Of a stretch of DNA of 64,000 bases, positions 45,417 through 54,853 are shown piece by piece. The position numbers and the translations under genes were made by a program. A model generated the notes under the pieces. That model made no database searches. It was not told where the DNA came from and saw only the letters and a program-made list of their open reading frames with translations. Origin of the DNA: Lysinibacillus xylanilyticus (lineage in GTDB: Bacteria; Bacillota; Bacilli; Bacillales_A; Planococcaceae); assembly GCF_001183605.1 (NCBI RefSeq), contig NZ_LFXJ01000010.1:124001-188000 (forward strand). The letters run 5' to 3'. Numbering within the stretch: position 1 is the stretch's first letter; each line of letters opens with the position of its first letter.

Positions 45417-46700
45417 ATGTCTGCATTGACAATCGCTCAATTAGAAAACATGACGTTAAAAGAGCTTTACGCCCTTGCACGCCAATACAAAATTTCATAT
45501 TATAGCAAGTTAACGAAAAAAGAATTAATATTTGCTATTTTGAAAACACGTTCGGAGCAAGAGGGCTATTTCTTTATGGAAGGCGTACTAGAAATTGTTT
45601 CGCAAGAGGGCTTTGGCTTCCTTCGACCAATTAACTATTCTCCAAGTAAAGAAGATATTTATATTTCTGCTTCTCAAATTCGTCGCTTTGACTTACGAAA
45701 TGGGGACAAGGTATCTGGTAAAGTACGTCCACCTAAAGAAAACGAACGCTATTATGGACTACTACAGGTGGATGCTGTTAATGGCGAAGACCCAGAAGTA
45801 GCGAAGGAACGTGTGCATTTTCCTGCATTAACGCCTTTATATCCTGACAGACAAATTAAGCTTGAAACAACTCAACGTAATTTATCGACTCGTATTATGG
45901 ATTTAGTGGCACCTGTGGGCTTTGGGCAACGTGGATTGATTGTTGCACCACCAAAGGCAGGGAAGACTTCATTATTAAAAGAAATCGCGAATTCTATTAC
46001 TACAAATTATCCTGATGCAGAGTTAATTGTCTTACTTATTGACGAACGCCCTGAGGAAGTAACTGATATTGAACGTTCTGTGAATGCAGATGTAGTGAGC
46101 TCGACTTTCGACGAGGTTCCAGAAAATCATGTGAAAGTTGCAGAGATTGTGTTAGAACGTGCACGCCGTTTAGTTGAGCATAAGCGTGATGTTATTATTT
46201 TAATGGACTCTATTACACGTTTAGCACGAGCTTACAACTTAGTTATTCCTCCGAGCGGTCGTACGCTTTCTGGTGGTATTGATCCTGCTGCATTCCATAG
46301 ACCAAAACGATTCTTCGGATCTGCACGTAATATTGAAGAAGGCGGTAGCTTAACAATTTTAGCGACAGCTTTAGTGGATACAGGATCTCGTATGGATGAG
46401 GTCATTTATGAAGAATTTAAAGGAACAGGTAATTTAGAACTTCATCTTGATCGCCAATTAGCGGAGCGTCGTATTTTCCCTGCGCTTGATATCCGCCGTT
46501 CAGGTACACGTAAGGAAGAGCTACTGCTTGAGCCTGAGCAACTTGAAAAGCTATGGGCAATTCGTAAAACATTCTCGGACGCACCTGATTTTGCGGAGCG
46601 CTTCATGAAAAAATTACGTACGACAAAATCAAATGAAGAATTCTTTGAAAAGTTAAATGAAGATATGAAAAAAGCTACTAAAGGTAAGGGCTTACTATAA
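45417..46700 (+). CDS. rho: Transcription termination factor Rho
   Basis: Hexameric RNA helicase of 427 residues that ends transcription at C-rich unstructured RNA. It has the Rho_N domain ([20 protein letters not shown]), the RNA-binding cold-shock domain ([15 protein letters not shown]), the Walker A P-loop [11 protein letters not shown], Walker [17 protein letters not shown], and the Q/R-loop region. The start is the ATG at 45417 (MSALTIAQ) with TGGAG upstream. The frame is open to a TTG at 45393 without a ribosome site. The 275-base leader is pyrimidine-rich, compatible with autogenous termination. Confidence 0.95.
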   Translation: MSALTIAQLENMTLKELYALARQYKISYYSKLTKKELIFAILKTRSEQEGYFFMEGVLEIVSQEGFGFLRPINYSPSKEDIYISASQIRRFDLRNGDKVSGKVRPPKENERYYGLLQVDAVNGEDPEVAKERVHFPALTPLYPDRQIKLETTQRNLSTRIMDLVAPVGFGQRGLIVAPPKAGKTSLLKEIANSITTNYPDAELIVLLIDERPEEVTDIERSVNADVVSSTFDEVPENHVKVAEIVLERARRLVEHKRDVIILMDSITRLARAYNLVIPPSGRTLSGGIDPAAFHRPKRFFGSARNIEEGGSLTILATALVDTGSRMDEVIYEEFKGTGNLELHLDRQLAERRIFPALDIRRSGTRKEELLLEPEQLEKLWAIRKTFSDAPDFAERFMKKLRTTKSNEEFFEKLNEDMKKATKGKGLL

Positions 46701-46705
46701 ATATG

Positions 46706-46744
46706 AATCACCGTCGACTATAACAAGTTGATGGTGATTTTTAA
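46706..46744 (+). terminator. rho terminator
   Basis: AATCACCGTCGAC and GTTGATGGTGATT form an imperfect stem, and TTTT follows. Confidence 0.75.
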
Positions 46745-46757
46745 ATACTGGTATAAC

Positions 46758-46888
46758 ATCACCAAAAGTTACTTATATAAGTTGATAGGGGTGGAGGATG
46801 AGCGACTATTGGGGATTAGCTACTCATCCGACGCCATCATGAAAGCACCAGGTTGGAACGGAAACCCACCCCACTTTATAGTGATATG
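46758..46888. repeat. MITE-like repeat, copy G
   Basis: It begins ATCACCAAAAGTT and ends CACTTTATAGTGATAT (rough terminal inverted repeat). It includes GATGAGCGACTATTGGGGAT and CTCATCCGACGCC. The middle is more diverged than copy D. Confidence 0.75.
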
Positions 46889-46931
46889 TCTTAAAATTAA
46901 ATAAAAAATACTAATCGAACATTGAAAACTA

Positions 46932-46961
46932 TTGTCAAATGTATATTATATATGGTATTAT
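46932..46961 (+). promoter_or_regulatory. rpmE promoter
   Basis: TTGTCA (46932-46937), 18 bases, TATTAT (46956-46961). Confidence 0.65.
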
Positions 46962-46974
46962 TGAAAAGTATGCA

Positions 46975-47062
46975 ACGTGTACATATGTAGCCGACATATT
47001 CGGGCTATGTAAGGTACAGTTCGATAATACTCTGTTCCAGATGGTTCAGGGCGAGAGGAGAA
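46975..47062 (+). ncRNA. Structured rpmE leader (possible L31 autoregulatory leader)
   Basis: A stem ATGTAGCC/GGCTATGT (with G.U pairs) around GACATATTCG, enclosed by TGTAC/GGTACA, lies between the promoter and rpmE. Firmicute L31 leaders are known as a class. I infer this identity from position and folding only. Confidence 0.4.
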
Positions 47063-47069
47063 AACGAAT

Positions 47070-47273
47070 ATGAAACAAGGAATTCATCCAGATTACAAAG
47101 AAGCAACAGTAACTTGCTCTTGTGGTAACTCTTTCAAAACTGGTTCAGTAAAAGAAAACATCGTTGTCGAGTTCTGCAACGATTGTCACCCATTCTATAC
47201 TGGCCGTCAAAAATTCGCGTCTGCTGATGGTCGCGTGGATCGTTTCAACAAAAAATACGGTCTTAAAAACTAA
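47070..47273 (+). CDS. rpmE: 50S ribosomal protein L31, zinc-binding type
   Basis: Ribosomal protein of 67 residues that helps bridge the subunits. The zinc site is complete: C-S-C in TCSCGNSF and C-N-D-C in [11 protein letters not shown]. It therefore belongs to the Zn-containing form that is replaced by a Zn-free paralogue under zinc limitation. The paralogue is not in this window. AGGAGAAAACGAAT precedes the ATG. A very strong terminator follows. Confidence 0.96.
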   Translation: MKQGIHPDYKEATVTCSCGNSFKTGSVKENIVVEFCNDCHPFYTGRQKFASADGRVDRFNKKYGLKN

Positions 47274-47283
47274 TGTTAGTTTA

Positions 47284-47320
47284 ATACCTGCCAAGCATGT
47301 GCTTGGCAGGTATTTTTTTC
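47284..47320 (+). terminator. rpmE terminator
   Basis: ATACCTGCCAAGC and GCTTGGCAGGTAT pair perfectly with an ATGT loop, and TTTTTT follows. Confidence 0.97.
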
Positions 47321-47453
47321 AGTAAAATCAATTATGTAACGGCATAATTGCGTCACTATAAAGGTGGGAGACTTCTGTAGCTGAAAGAAGTTAAATACGT
47401 TGATGCGAGTCTTTTCAGTATCCAGATCGACATGAAGAAAGGGAGAAGACAAA

Positions 47454-48026
47454 TTGGCACAGCTATATTTTAAACACGGTGCAATGAATAGTGGTAAATC
47501 CATAGAAATTCTAAAAGTTGCGCATAACTATGAAGAACAACAAAAACCTGTAATGATGTTTACACCAGGCATAGATACGCGAGATGAAGTAGGCTTTATC
47601 TCAAGTCGAGTAGGCTTACGTCAACAAGCCATTCCTGTTAATGATGATACAAATATTTTTGAGCTAGTAAAAAACAATGCTGTAAAACCATATTGTGTAC
47701 TTGTTGATGAAGTACAATTTCTAAAAAAAGAGCATGTTTTGCAGTTAGCATATATCGTAGATGAGTTAGATATTCCGGTCATGGGCTTCGGTCTAAAAAA
47801 CGATTTCCAAAATGAGTTATTTGAAGGCAGTCAGTACATGCTTACATATGCAGATAAAATTGAGGAAATGAAAACGATTTGCTGGTTCTGTCATAAAAAA
47901 GCGACAATGAATTTACGTGTTGATGAAAGTGGAAAGCCTGTTTATACAGGTGATCAAATTCAAATTGGAGGAAATGATTCCTACTATCCGGTTTGTCGAA
48001 AATGTCACGCTCATCCGCCGCTATAA
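47454..48026 (+). CDS. tdk: Thymidine kinase
   Basis: Type II thymidine kinase of 190 residues for pyrimidine salvage. The P-loop is [11 protein letters not shown]. The VDEVQFL Walker B, the lasso region, and the two zinc half-sites CWFCHKKA and CRKCHAHPP are present. It starts with TTG at 47454; GGGAGAAG lies upstream. The rpmE-tdk-prfA order is conserved in Bacillus. A fragment of family 2 repeat (GGCATAATTGCGTCAC, CTGAAAGAAGTTAAA) lies in the 180 bases before it. Confidence 0.95.
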   Translation: MAQLYFKHGAMNSGKSIEILKVAHNYEEQQKPVMMFTPGIDTRDEVGFISSRVGLRQQAIPVNDDTNIFELVKNNAVKPYCVLVDEVQFLKKEHVLQLAYIVDELDIPVMGFGLKNDFQNELFEGSQYMLTYADKIEEMKTICWFCHKKATMNLRVDESGKPVYTGDQIQIGGNDSYYPVCRKCHAHPPL

Positions 48027-48224
48027 TGCACAAAGATTCAGTTGATAGAGCTAAGAAAAAGTAGCATACATGCGGAAATTTCCTTATACTAAGTAGTGGA
48101 AATATAGAAAGTTCATAAATAATCCTTACGCGCTTTAGCGTAATTCTGATGAGCGTTTCTCTTTTCATTAATGATTGTTACAAAAGAGCAAACGTCATAA
48201 AAAACTAAATAGAGGTGAAATCCA

Positions 48225-49301
48225 ATGTTCGATCGATTACAAGCAGTGGAGGATCGTTACGAAAGGTTAACAGAACTTTTAAGTGATCCCGATATTGTGA
48301 ATGACAATAAAAAATTACGTGAATATTCCAAGGAACAATCAGATATCCAGGAAACTGTAGAGGCTTATCGTGAATATAAAAGTGTAAAAGAACAATTAGT
48401 TGATACACGTGAGATGCTAGATAGTGAAAAAGATCCTGATATGCACGAGATGGTGAAAGAAGAATTCAATATGCTGAAAGATCAGCAAGAAGAGTTAGAA
48501 GAACGTTTACGTATTCTATTAATTCCAAAAGATCCTAATGATAATAAAAACGTTATTATGGAGATTCGTGGTGCAGCTGGTGGAGACGAGGCGAATATTT
48601 TTGCGGGAGATTTGTTCCGTATGTACTCTCGTTATGCGGAGACACAAGGCTGGAAAATTGACATAATGGAAGCGACGCCAAACCCAATGGGCGGCTATAA
48701 AGAAGTTATTTTTATGATTAATGGTCAAGGTGCATATTCTAAATTCAAGTTTGAAAATGGTGCGCACCGTGTACAACGTGTACCTGCAACGGAATCTCAA
48801 GGGCGTATTCATACGTCGACATCGACAGTAGCCTGCTTACCTGAAGTGGAAGAAGTAGATGTTGAAATCCATGAAAAAGATATCCGTGTTGATACATTTG
48901 CATCTTCTGGTGCAGGTGGTCAATCGGTAAATACAACGATGTCAGCTGTGCGTATGACCCACTTACCAACAGGTGTTGTTGTATCGATGCAGGATGAACG
49001 TTCGCAAATTAAAAACCGTGAAAAGGCGATGAAAATTCTACGTGCTCGTGTTGCTGATAAGTATATGCAAGAAGCACAAAAGGAAATCGATGCCACACGT
49101 AAATCAGCTGTAGGTTCAGGCGATCGCTCTGAGCGTATTCGCACATACAATTATCCACAAAACCGTGTAACAGACCACCGTATTGGTTTAACGATTCAAA
49201 AGCTAGACCAAATCGTCGAAGGTAGACTTGACGAAATCATTGATGCACTCATTTTAGAAGAGCAAGCATCAAAGTTAGAGCGATTAAATGATGACCTATA
49301 A
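48225..49301 (+). CDS. prfA: Peptide chain release factor 1
   Basis: Release factor of 358 residues that reads UAA/UAG stops. It has an N-terminal coiled domain, the codon-recognition PxT tripeptide in [18 protein letters not shown] (PAT), and the GGQ loop in [18 protein letters not shown], whose glutamine is methylated by PrmC, encoded next. AGAGGTGAAATCC precedes the ATG. The 3' end overlaps prmC by 14 bases. Confidence 0.96.
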   Translation: MFDRLQAVEDRYERLTELLSDPDIVNDNKKLREYSKEQSDIQETVEAYREYKSVKEQLVDTREMLDSEKDPDMHEMVKEEFNMLKDQQEELEERLRILLIPKDPNDNKNVIMEIRGAAGGDEANIFAGDLFRMYSRYAETQGWKIDIMEATPNPMGGYKEVIFMINGQGAYSKFKFENGAHRVQRVPATESQGRIHTSTSTVACLPEVEEVDVEIHEKDIRVDTFASSGAGGQSVNTTMSAVRMTHLPTGVVVSMQDERSQIKNREKAMKILRARVADKYMQEAQKEIDATRKSAVGSGDRSERIRTYNYPQNRVTDHRIGLTIQKLDQIVEGRLDEIIDALILEEQASKLERLNDDL

Positions 49302-50148
49302 TAATGTAATGGAGGCCCTTCAATGGGCTTCTTCTTTTTTAGTGGATAATGGTCGTGAGGAAACGGCAGCACGTATTGTCATGCAGCACATGCTTGGTAC
49401 TAGCTATTCAGAAGTCATGTTACGCCTTCAAGACGTATTAACAGCTGAACAAAAAGAAAAATTTCAAGAACTCATCGAAGAGCATGCGAGTGGACGACCT
49501 GTACAGTATTGCCTCGGTAGTGAAGAATTTTATGGCCGTTCATTTATTGTCGATGAGTCAGTACTTATTCCCAGACCTGAGACCGAGGAATTAGTGCTTG
49601 GAACAATTAATCGTATGAACAAAATATTTAATGACCAAACAGTGAAGCTTGCAGATATCGGAACTGGTAGTGGTGCAATTGCTATTTCTATGAAGCTAGA
49701 ATGTCCAGAGCTAACAGTCGTAGCCACTGATTTATCTGAAGCTGCTTTAACTACAGCACAAAACAACGCCCAAAGATTAGCGGCGGATATTGATTTCCGA
49801 TTAGGCGATTTAACGGCTCCTCTTGTAGGTGAAAAATTCGATATTGTGTTATCTAATCCGCCTTATATTGCTTTTGATGAAGCGAAAGAGATGTCTAGTA
49901 CTGTGCTAGAGCATGAACCACATAGTGCCCTTTTTGCAGAAGAGGACGGACTTATTTTATATAGAAAATTGGCTGAGCAGTTACCAGCCCTTATGAATAA
50001 ACCAGCCCTCATTGGTCTTGAAATCGGTTATACACAAGGGGAGCAGGTGGCTCAATTCTTTAAAAATAGTTTTCCACAGGCTACAATTTCGATAGAAAAA
50101 GATATAAATGGTAAGCCTCGAATGATTTTTTGTGAAATTCATGTATAA
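49288..50148 (+). CDS. prmC: Release factor glutamine methyltransferase
   Basis: SAM-dependent N5-glutamine methyltransferase of 286 residues acting on the GGQ glutamine of release factors. An N-terminal helical substrate domain (1-75) is followed by the Rossmann methyltransferase fold with [14 protein letters not shown] (SAM) and the NPPY catalytic motif in [10 protein letters not shown]. It overlaps prfA by 14 bases, with a second ATG at 49291. No ribosome site is evident, so coupled translation is likely. Confidence 0.94.
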   Translation: MMTYNNVMEALQWASSFLVDNGREETAARIVMQHMLGTSYSEVMLRLQDVLTAEQKEKFQELIEEHASGRPVQYCLGSEEFYGRSFIVDESVLIPRPETEELVLGTINRMNKIFNDQTVKLADIGTGSGAIAISMKLECPELTVVATDLSEAALTTAQNNAQRLAADIDFRLGDLTAPLVGEKFDIVLSNPPYIAFDEAKEMSSTVLEHEPHSALFAEEDGLILYRKLAEQLPALMNKPALIGLEIGYTQGEQVAQFFKNSFPQATISIEKDINGKPRMIFCEIHV

Positions 50149-50192
50149 AGTATCTACTTCTTGCCAACAATGTTGAGCAAGGAGGGATTTTT

Positions 50193-50804
50193 ATGTTAAA
50201 CGAATACAAGATTATTAGATTACCTAAACGAAATATTTTTCTAGCTTTTGCGAGATTAGTATTTATTGCGATTGCTTTACAATTATGTATTTTATATATT
50301 CCATCATTAGTAGGTTTTGCGAAAGAGTCTATCAATCAGGAGCAAGAAAATGATTTTCGTATACGCGTTATTGCTAATAGCAATACTACTCAGGATCAGC
50401 ATGAAAAAGAGGAGCTTGTCAAAAATTTAAAGCCCTATTTTAATCGATTAGTAGCTAGTGCTGGAGCGAAAACTGTGGACAACGAGCAAATACTTTCATT
50501 AAAGCGAGAAATTGAAACAGAAATAAAAGAAAATTATCCACAGCTGCATACACAAGTTGTACTTGGGGATAACTTATTTCCGCCAAAGCGAAAGGACGCT
50601 GTACTTTATCCACAAAATTTGTATCATTCGATTGTCGTGAAAATCGGTGATGCACGTGGTGATAACTGGTGGTGTAGCGTATTCCCATCAATTTGTGAGC
50701 CTACTAAAGCAGAAGCGAAAGAAGAAGTAAAAGAAGAAGTAAAAGAAGAGAAGGAACAAGTTACATTTTTTATATGGGAATGGATTAAAGGTTTTTTTGA
50801 ATGA
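50193..50804 (+). CDS. spoIIR: Stage II sporulation protein R
   Basis: Forespore signalling protein of 203 residues that triggers SpoIIGA to process pro-sigma-E in the mother cell. An N-terminal membrane/signal segment (LAFARLVFIAIALQLCILYI, about 18-37) is followed by the SpoIIR core FRIRVIANSNTTQDQ and the signature SIVVKIGDARGDNWWCSVFPSIC. The C-terminal 35 residues contain a tandem KEEVKEEVKEE charge repeat and end WEWIKGFFE. GGAGGG precedes the ATG. The location between prmC and ywlC matches Bacillus. The gene contains two perfect TTATCCACA DnaA boxes (50534, 50606). Confidence 0.92.
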   Translation: MLNEYKIIRLPKRNIFLAFARLVFIAIALQLCILYIPSLVGFAKESINQEQENDFRIRVIANSNTTQDQHEKEELVKNLKPYFNRLVASAGAKTVDNEQILSLKREIETEIKENYPQLHTQVVLGDNLFPPKRKDAVLYPQNLYHSIVVKIGDARGDNWWCSVFPSICEPTKAEAKEEVKEEVKEEKEQVTFFIWEWIKGFFE

Positions 50805-50826
50805 ATTGTTCACGAATTCAGATAAC

Positions 50827-50975
50827 TTATACACAATTTTTAATAAGTTATAAACATTATGTGGATAATTCAGTAAAACGAATAATTGAAGGAAGGTTTT
50901 AATTATGGAAACCGTTTGCAAGATTGTGGACAGTAATGTGAATAGTCAGACAAATTATACACAAGCTGTGGATAT
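50827..50975. promoter_or_regulatory. DnaA-box cluster at spoIIR-ywlC
   Basis: Nine-mers: TTATACACA (50827), TTATAAACA (50848), TGTGGATAA (50860, perfect box in reverse), then within ywlC TGTGGACAG (50925), TGTGAATAG (50937), TTATACACA (50955) and TGTGGATAT (50967). Perfect TTATCCACA boxes also lie at 49151, 50534 and 50606. In B. subtilis the ywlC upstream region is one of the few strong chromosomal DnaA-binding sites (from memory). Confidence 0.75.
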
Positions 50976-51939
50976 CTTAAATGCGGGTGAGGTCGTGGCA
51001 TTTCCGACAGAAACGGTTTATGGCCTAGGAGCTGTTGCAACGAATGACACTGCAGTCAAAAAGATATTTGAAGCAAAAGGTCGCCCTTCTGACAATCCGC
51101 TAATTGTCCACATTGGCACGAAAGACGAAGTTGAACTTTATATAGAGCATATTTCTGAAGTAGCCAAAAAATGCATGGATTTATTTTGGCCGGGTCCACT
51201 GACACTTGTAATGCCTGCAAAGCCAAATGTGCTGGCAGAAAGTGTGACAGCTGGTTTATCGACTGTCGGCATTCGTATGCCAGATCATCCAGTTGCGCTC
51301 GACTTACTTCAACTATTAAAAAAGCCACTTGCTGCGCCGAGTGCTAATCGTAGTGGTAAGCCAAGTCCTACAGAAGCAATACATGTTCAGGATGATTTGG
51401 GAGGGTACATACCTTATATTTTAGATGGAGGCTCTACTGGGATTGGACTCGAATCTACAGTGTTAGATGTTACACACGAACCTCCAGTAATTTTGCGTCC
51501 AGGCGGAATTACGAAGGAGATGTTAGAGGCTAAGATTGGTCAAGTACTTCAACCTTCAAAAATAGAGCAGAAATTAGAGGCTACTCCAAAAGCCCCTGGT
51601 ATGAAATATACACACTATGCTCCTAACGCCCCTGTACTATTAATTGAATGTGATTTGGAGAAAGTCCATGAGGCTGTACATCAATTACAAAAACAAGGGC
51701 ATAAAGTAGCGTTACTTGCACCAGCTAGCTTTGTTGACAGCAAGGCTGATTTTTATTTCTCAGTAGGAGAGGCCGGTAGTAAAGAAGAAATGGGTGCGAC
51801 ATTGTATCATGCTCTAAGAGCTTGCGATAAAACACCAGCTACAATTATCCTGGCGACTACTACATCGACTGAAGGTGTAGGGGCTGCAATTATGAATCGT
51901 CTTGAGAAAGCAGCCGGAGGAAAATGGTATACTCTGTAA
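50905..51939 (+). CDS. ywlC: L-threonylcarbamoyladenylate synthase (Sua5/YwlC)
   Basis: Enzyme of 344 residues for the first step of t6A modification of tRNA, making threonylcarbamoyl-AMP from threonine, bicarbonate and ATP. The YrdC domain (about 15-205) shows VVAFPTETVYGLGA, KIFEAKGRPSDNPLIVHI and APSANRSGKPSPT. The C-terminal Sua5 domain (from about 235) follows the linker KAPGMKYTHYAP. The full-length Sua5 type is normal for Bacillales. GGAAGG precedes the ATG. The DnaA-box cluster covers its promoter and first 24 codons. Confidence 0.95.
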   Translation: METVCKIVDSNVNSQTNYTQAVDILNAGEVVAFPTETVYGLGAVATNDTAVKKIFEAKGRPSDNPLIVHIGTKDEVELYIEHISEVAKKCMDLFWPGPLTLVMPAKPNVLAESVTAGLSTVGIRMPDHPVALDLLQLLKKPLAAPSANRSGKPSPTEAIHVQDDLGGYIPYILDGGSTGIGLESTVLDVTHEPPVILRPGGITKEMLEAKIGQVLQPSKIEQKLEATPKAPGMKYTHYAPNAPVLLIECDLEKVHEAVHQLQKQGHKVALLAPASFVDSKADFYFSVGEAGSKEEMGATLYHALRACDKTPATIILATTTSTEGVGAAIMNRLEKAAGGKWYTL

Positions 51940-51941
51940 AT

Positions 51942-51984
51942 AAAATAGCATGCTAGAAGCTACTTCTGGCATGCTATTTTTGTA
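51942..51984 (+). terminator. ywlC terminator
   Basis: AAAATAGCATGC (51942-51953) and GCATGCTATTTT (51969-51980) form the stem, with an inner AGAAG/CTTCT and a T tract. Confidence 0.92.
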
Positions 51985-52284
51985 TTGGAGATAAAGTGAA
52001 GCTTTAACTTCTTTCAGCGATTGCTTTATATAACGAAAGCAAAGCATCAGCTACAAGTGTTTTGCTACAGATCAATTACTGCCATTAATGCGATATAAAA
52101 TCTGCTTAGACTTTTATACCTGAGCAATAGCTGTAGAAAGCCTAGAAAATTTTTACTATAAATGATGGTGATTGTTCATTTTTGGAGTGACTTTTAACAC
52201 CTAGTTGTAAGTAAAATGTAATATGATAATACTGTATTTTCGAGCATAAAATGATAAAATATTAGAGAGCGAAGGAGTGCTTTC
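51985..52284. other. Intergenic region with family 2 fragment
   Basis: TTTAACTTCTTTCAGCG at 52003 is a left arm of the family 2 hairpin without its partner. The rest is AT-rich leader of the next gene. No further gene is seen. Confidence 0.5.
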
Positions 52285-52782
52285 TTGCAGGGAATTCTTG
52301 CAGGTATATTAACGTCTGTAGATGTGATTGGTTTATATGTATTAATACCAAATGTTAGATATCGATTTTTTTTATCAGTTTGGACAGCTGCTTTGCATAT
52401 GCTGTTCCCGTTGTTAGGCTTCGAATTAGGAAACTATTTAGTACGTTTCCTCTTAGAATGGGGACAATGGATTTCAAGTATATTATTATTTTGCATGGGC
52501 TTACATTTATTATTATTTTCGCGAAGAAATGAAAGGGTAACAATTTCACCAATACTTTTAGCTGTGACTGCAAGCCTAGATGCCTTTTCAGTAAGTGTTT
52601 CTTTTGGTATGCTAAACTTAGAGAAAACGGCATTTATTTTAAGCGCAGGTGTAAGTGCACTTATTTGCTCTTATGGGTCATTAGTCATTGCACATAGAAG
52701 TCAGGTCTTACTTGGCAATAAATTTCAAATCATTACAGGGGTTTTTTTTATCATTATGGGTTTCCTAGCTATCCGACAATAG
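52285..52782 (+). CDS. MntP/YwlD-like membrane protein (putative Mn efflux)
   Basis: Integral membrane protein of 165 residues with about six hydrophobic segments arranged as two similar halves. The second half has the MntP-type SLDAFSVSVSFG motif. In the first half the equivalent is SVDVIGLYVLIPN, keeping the acidic residue but not the rest of DAFxVS. It lies between ywlC and ywlE, the place of mntP (ywlD) in B. subtilis. It starts with TTG, and GAAGGAGTG lies upstream. It is shorter and more diverged than typical MntP (about 185), so manganese export is likely but not certain. Confidence 0.75.
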   Translation: MQGILAGILTSVDVIGLYVLIPNVRYRFFLSVWTAALHMLFPLLGFELGNYLVRFLLEWGQWISSILLFCMGLHLLLFSRRNERVTISPILLAVTASLDAFSVSVSFGMLNLEKTAFILSAGVSALICSYGSLVIAHRSQVLLGNKFQIITGVFFIIMGFLAIRQ

Positions 52783-52806
52783 AGAAAAAAGTGGAGGGTG
52801 ATAAGT

Positions 52807-53247
52807 ATGAAAATACTATTTGTTTGCACTGGGAATACTTGTCGCAGTCCAATGGCAGAGGTTATTTTAAAACATAAACAAATGACCAATGTTGAGGTCC
52901 GTTCAGCTGGCATTTATGCCATGCCAAATGCGGAAATGTCTGCACATGCACAACAAGTATTATATGAAGCAAGTATGACGCATCAGCATTTAGCAACACA
53001 ATTATCAATAGCTGAAATGGAATGGGCTGATTTAATTTTAACAATGACTACAGCTCACAGAGATACAATAATCGCTAATTATCCAAATGCAGACCGAAAA
53101 GTCTTTACTTTAAAAGAGTATACAAGTGAAGGTAGCGGAGGAAATGTTGTAGATCCTTATGGTGGTAGTAAAGAAATATATAAAGAAACATTTGCAGAAT
53201 TAACGGAATTGGTAGAACGATTAGTAAAAAAAATAGAAGAGAATTGA
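52807..53247 (+). CDS. ywlE: Protein-arginine phosphatase YwlE
   Basis: Low-molecular-weight phosphatase-fold enzyme of 146 residues. The P-loop is C7-T-G-N-T11-C12-R13-S. In B. subtilis YwlE the threonine at this place selects phospho-arginine over phospho-tyrosine, so arginine dephosphorylation (reversing the McsB kinase) is expected. The general acid aspartate is in DPYGGS. The start is the ATG at 52807, nine bases after GGAGG; an in-frame GTG at 52798 touches the ribosome site. McsB/ClpC are not in this window. Confidence 0.92.
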   Translation: MKILFVCTGNTCRSPMAEVILKHKQMTNVEVRSAGIYAMPNAEMSAHAQQVLYEASMTHQHLATQLSIAEMEWADLILTMTTAHRDTIIANYPNADRKVFTLKEYTSEGSGGNVVDPYGGSKEIYKETFAELTELVERLVKKIEEN

Positions 53248-53255
53248 GGGTCGCT

Positions 53256-54539
53256 ATGAATAAACAGTTTGGCTTACGACTTAAACTAGTATTATTTGTT
53301 AGTATTCTTGCACTAATCACGTACAGTATTAGTTTTATATTTATTGAATATTTACAACCTACATTTTTCCCGAATATCGATCGTAAACTATTTGAAATTT
53401 TTACTTATGTATCAGGGATAGTATGGTCAGGCATTTTGGCTGCAGTTTTCAGTGTAATTTTAATTAAACCTTTACAGCAGCTCGAAAACTCAGCTTCCCG
53501 AGTAGCGGAAGGGAAAATTGGACAGGATGTAGAAATGCCGAAAACAAATGATGAAATTCGTTCTGTTGCAGAGGCATTCCAACAAATGGTGTTAAACTTA
53601 AGAGGAATGGTGGAAAGCATAGATAGTAACTTCCAACAAACCAATCAAACAATTATCCAACTATCTGATGAAGCAGCTGTTGCAACAAAAAAAGCAGAGA
53701 ATATTGCTTATACAGTAAAGCATATTTCTTCTGGTGCCGAGACATCTGCAACGGCAGTCCAAGATACAGCGGAAGCAATTGAAGATGTACGAGCTCTCGC
53801 AACAGAAGTTAATAGTAGAGCAGAGGCATCGGCAACGCAATCCAAAGAGATTTTACATAATTTAACGACAACAACAACAGCGATCGAAACGTTAGTGAAT
53901 AGTATTCAGCAAATCGCGGCTGGCAATACTGAGGCATTAGAAAGTATCCGTCTATTAGAAGAAAATGCTGGACAGGTAGAGCGCATCATTAGCTTAGTTG
54001 GCGATATCGCAGCACAAACAAATTTACTAGCTTTAAATGCTTCGATTGAAGCAGCGCGTGCTGGCGACCATGGCAAAGGCTTTGCTGTTGTTGCTGAAGA
54101 AGTTCGCAGTTTAGCTGATGAAAGTGCGAAAGCCGTACAGGGCATTACTTCCCTTATTCAATCCATGCAACAAAACGTTGAAATTGTTGTAAAACAAATG
54201 AATCAACAGGTGGCATTTGCGACAAAAGAAGCTGCACGAGTATCAGAAACTACAACAGCAGTAGAAGGAATGTCTTCAAGTGTACATGAAATGGCGACAT
54301 CGATTGTAGAAATCTCTACACTAATTGAACAGCAAATGCATAATATTGAAACAACTGCTCGTCAATCTCAAGAAGTTGCAGCCATTGCTCAGGAAACGTC
54401 AGCAGGTGCACAGGAAGTTCGTAGTGCAGCAGAAGAACAAGCATACGCAATTGAGCAAGTAGAAAAACTAGCAGAAGGCTTAAAGAAACAATCAGAAGAA
54501 CTGCATAAAATGATTCAACAATTTGATAGACAAGCATAA
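53256..54539 (+). CDS. Methyl-accepting chemotaxis protein without sensory domain
   Basis: Chemoreceptor-like protein of 427 residues. There are two membrane helices (about 8-28 and 47-70) joined by only about 18 extracellular residues, so no classical ligand domain. A HAMP domain follows ([20 protein letters not shown]), then the long signalling coiled coil with the highly conserved hairpin tip ([20 protein letters not shown], then [15 protein letters not shown]). It may sense membrane state or temperature-like cues. The ATG at 53256 follows GAGGG; a TTG at 53244 overlaps ywlE. It interrupts the usual ywlE-rpiB order. Confidence 0.9.
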   Translation: MNKQFGLRLKLVLFVSILALITYSISFIFIEYLQPTFFPNIDRKLFEIFTYVSGIVWSGILAAVFSVILIKPLQQLENSASRVAEGKIGQDVEMPKTNDEIRSVAEAFQQMVLNLRGMVESIDSNFQQTNQTIIQLSDEAAVATKKAENIAYTVKHISSGAETSATAVQDTAEAIEDVRALATEVNSRAEASATQSKEILHNLTTTTTAIETLVNSIQQIAAGNTEALESIRLLEENAGQVERIISLVGDIAAQTNLLALNASIEAARAGDHGKGFAVVAEEVRSLADESAKAVQGITSLIQSMQQNVEIVVKQMNQQVAFATKEAARVSETTTAVEGMSSSVHEMATSIVEISTLIEQQMHNIETTARQSQEVAAIAQETSAGAQEVRSAAEEQAYAIEQVEKLAEGLKKQSEELHKMIQQFDRQA

Positions 54540-54554
54540 ATGTGAAGTTTTTAG

Positions 54555-54600
54555 ACTGTAGATAAACTCGGATGAGGTCCGAGTTTGCTACAGTTTTTTA
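54555..54600 (+). terminator. MCP gene terminator
   Basis: ACTGTAG and CTACAGT form the base, AACTCGGA and TCCGAGTT form the upper stem, the loop is TGAGG, and TTTTTTAT follows. Confidence 0.95.
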
Positions 54601-54646
54601 TATTTTATATGAAGGTTTGTACATAGTGCCTGTAGAGATGATTGTG

Positions 54647-54853
54647 GCGGATAGAAGTAGAGCGGAAGTGACGGATAGCGCGCCAAGCGACGGAAAGAAA
54701 AGCGGCAACGACGGAAAGAACAGCCGAAGTGACGGAATGAGAGAAGAAACCGACGGAAAGAAGAACTGCAACGACGGGAAGCCCGCCAAGCGACGGAAGG
54801 AAGAGCTGCAACGACGGAAAGAACAGCCGAAGCGACGGATAGTACATCAAACT
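54647..54853. repeat. Ten 21-bp-type tandem repeats (array IV)
   Basis: Ten units of 19-23 bases (six exactly 21) begin GACGGAAAGAAC or variants and end AAC, AAGT or AAGC. It is the same family as array I, 40 kb away. A 117-codon open frame and two minus-strand frames across it are artefacts of the period. Confidence 0.88.
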
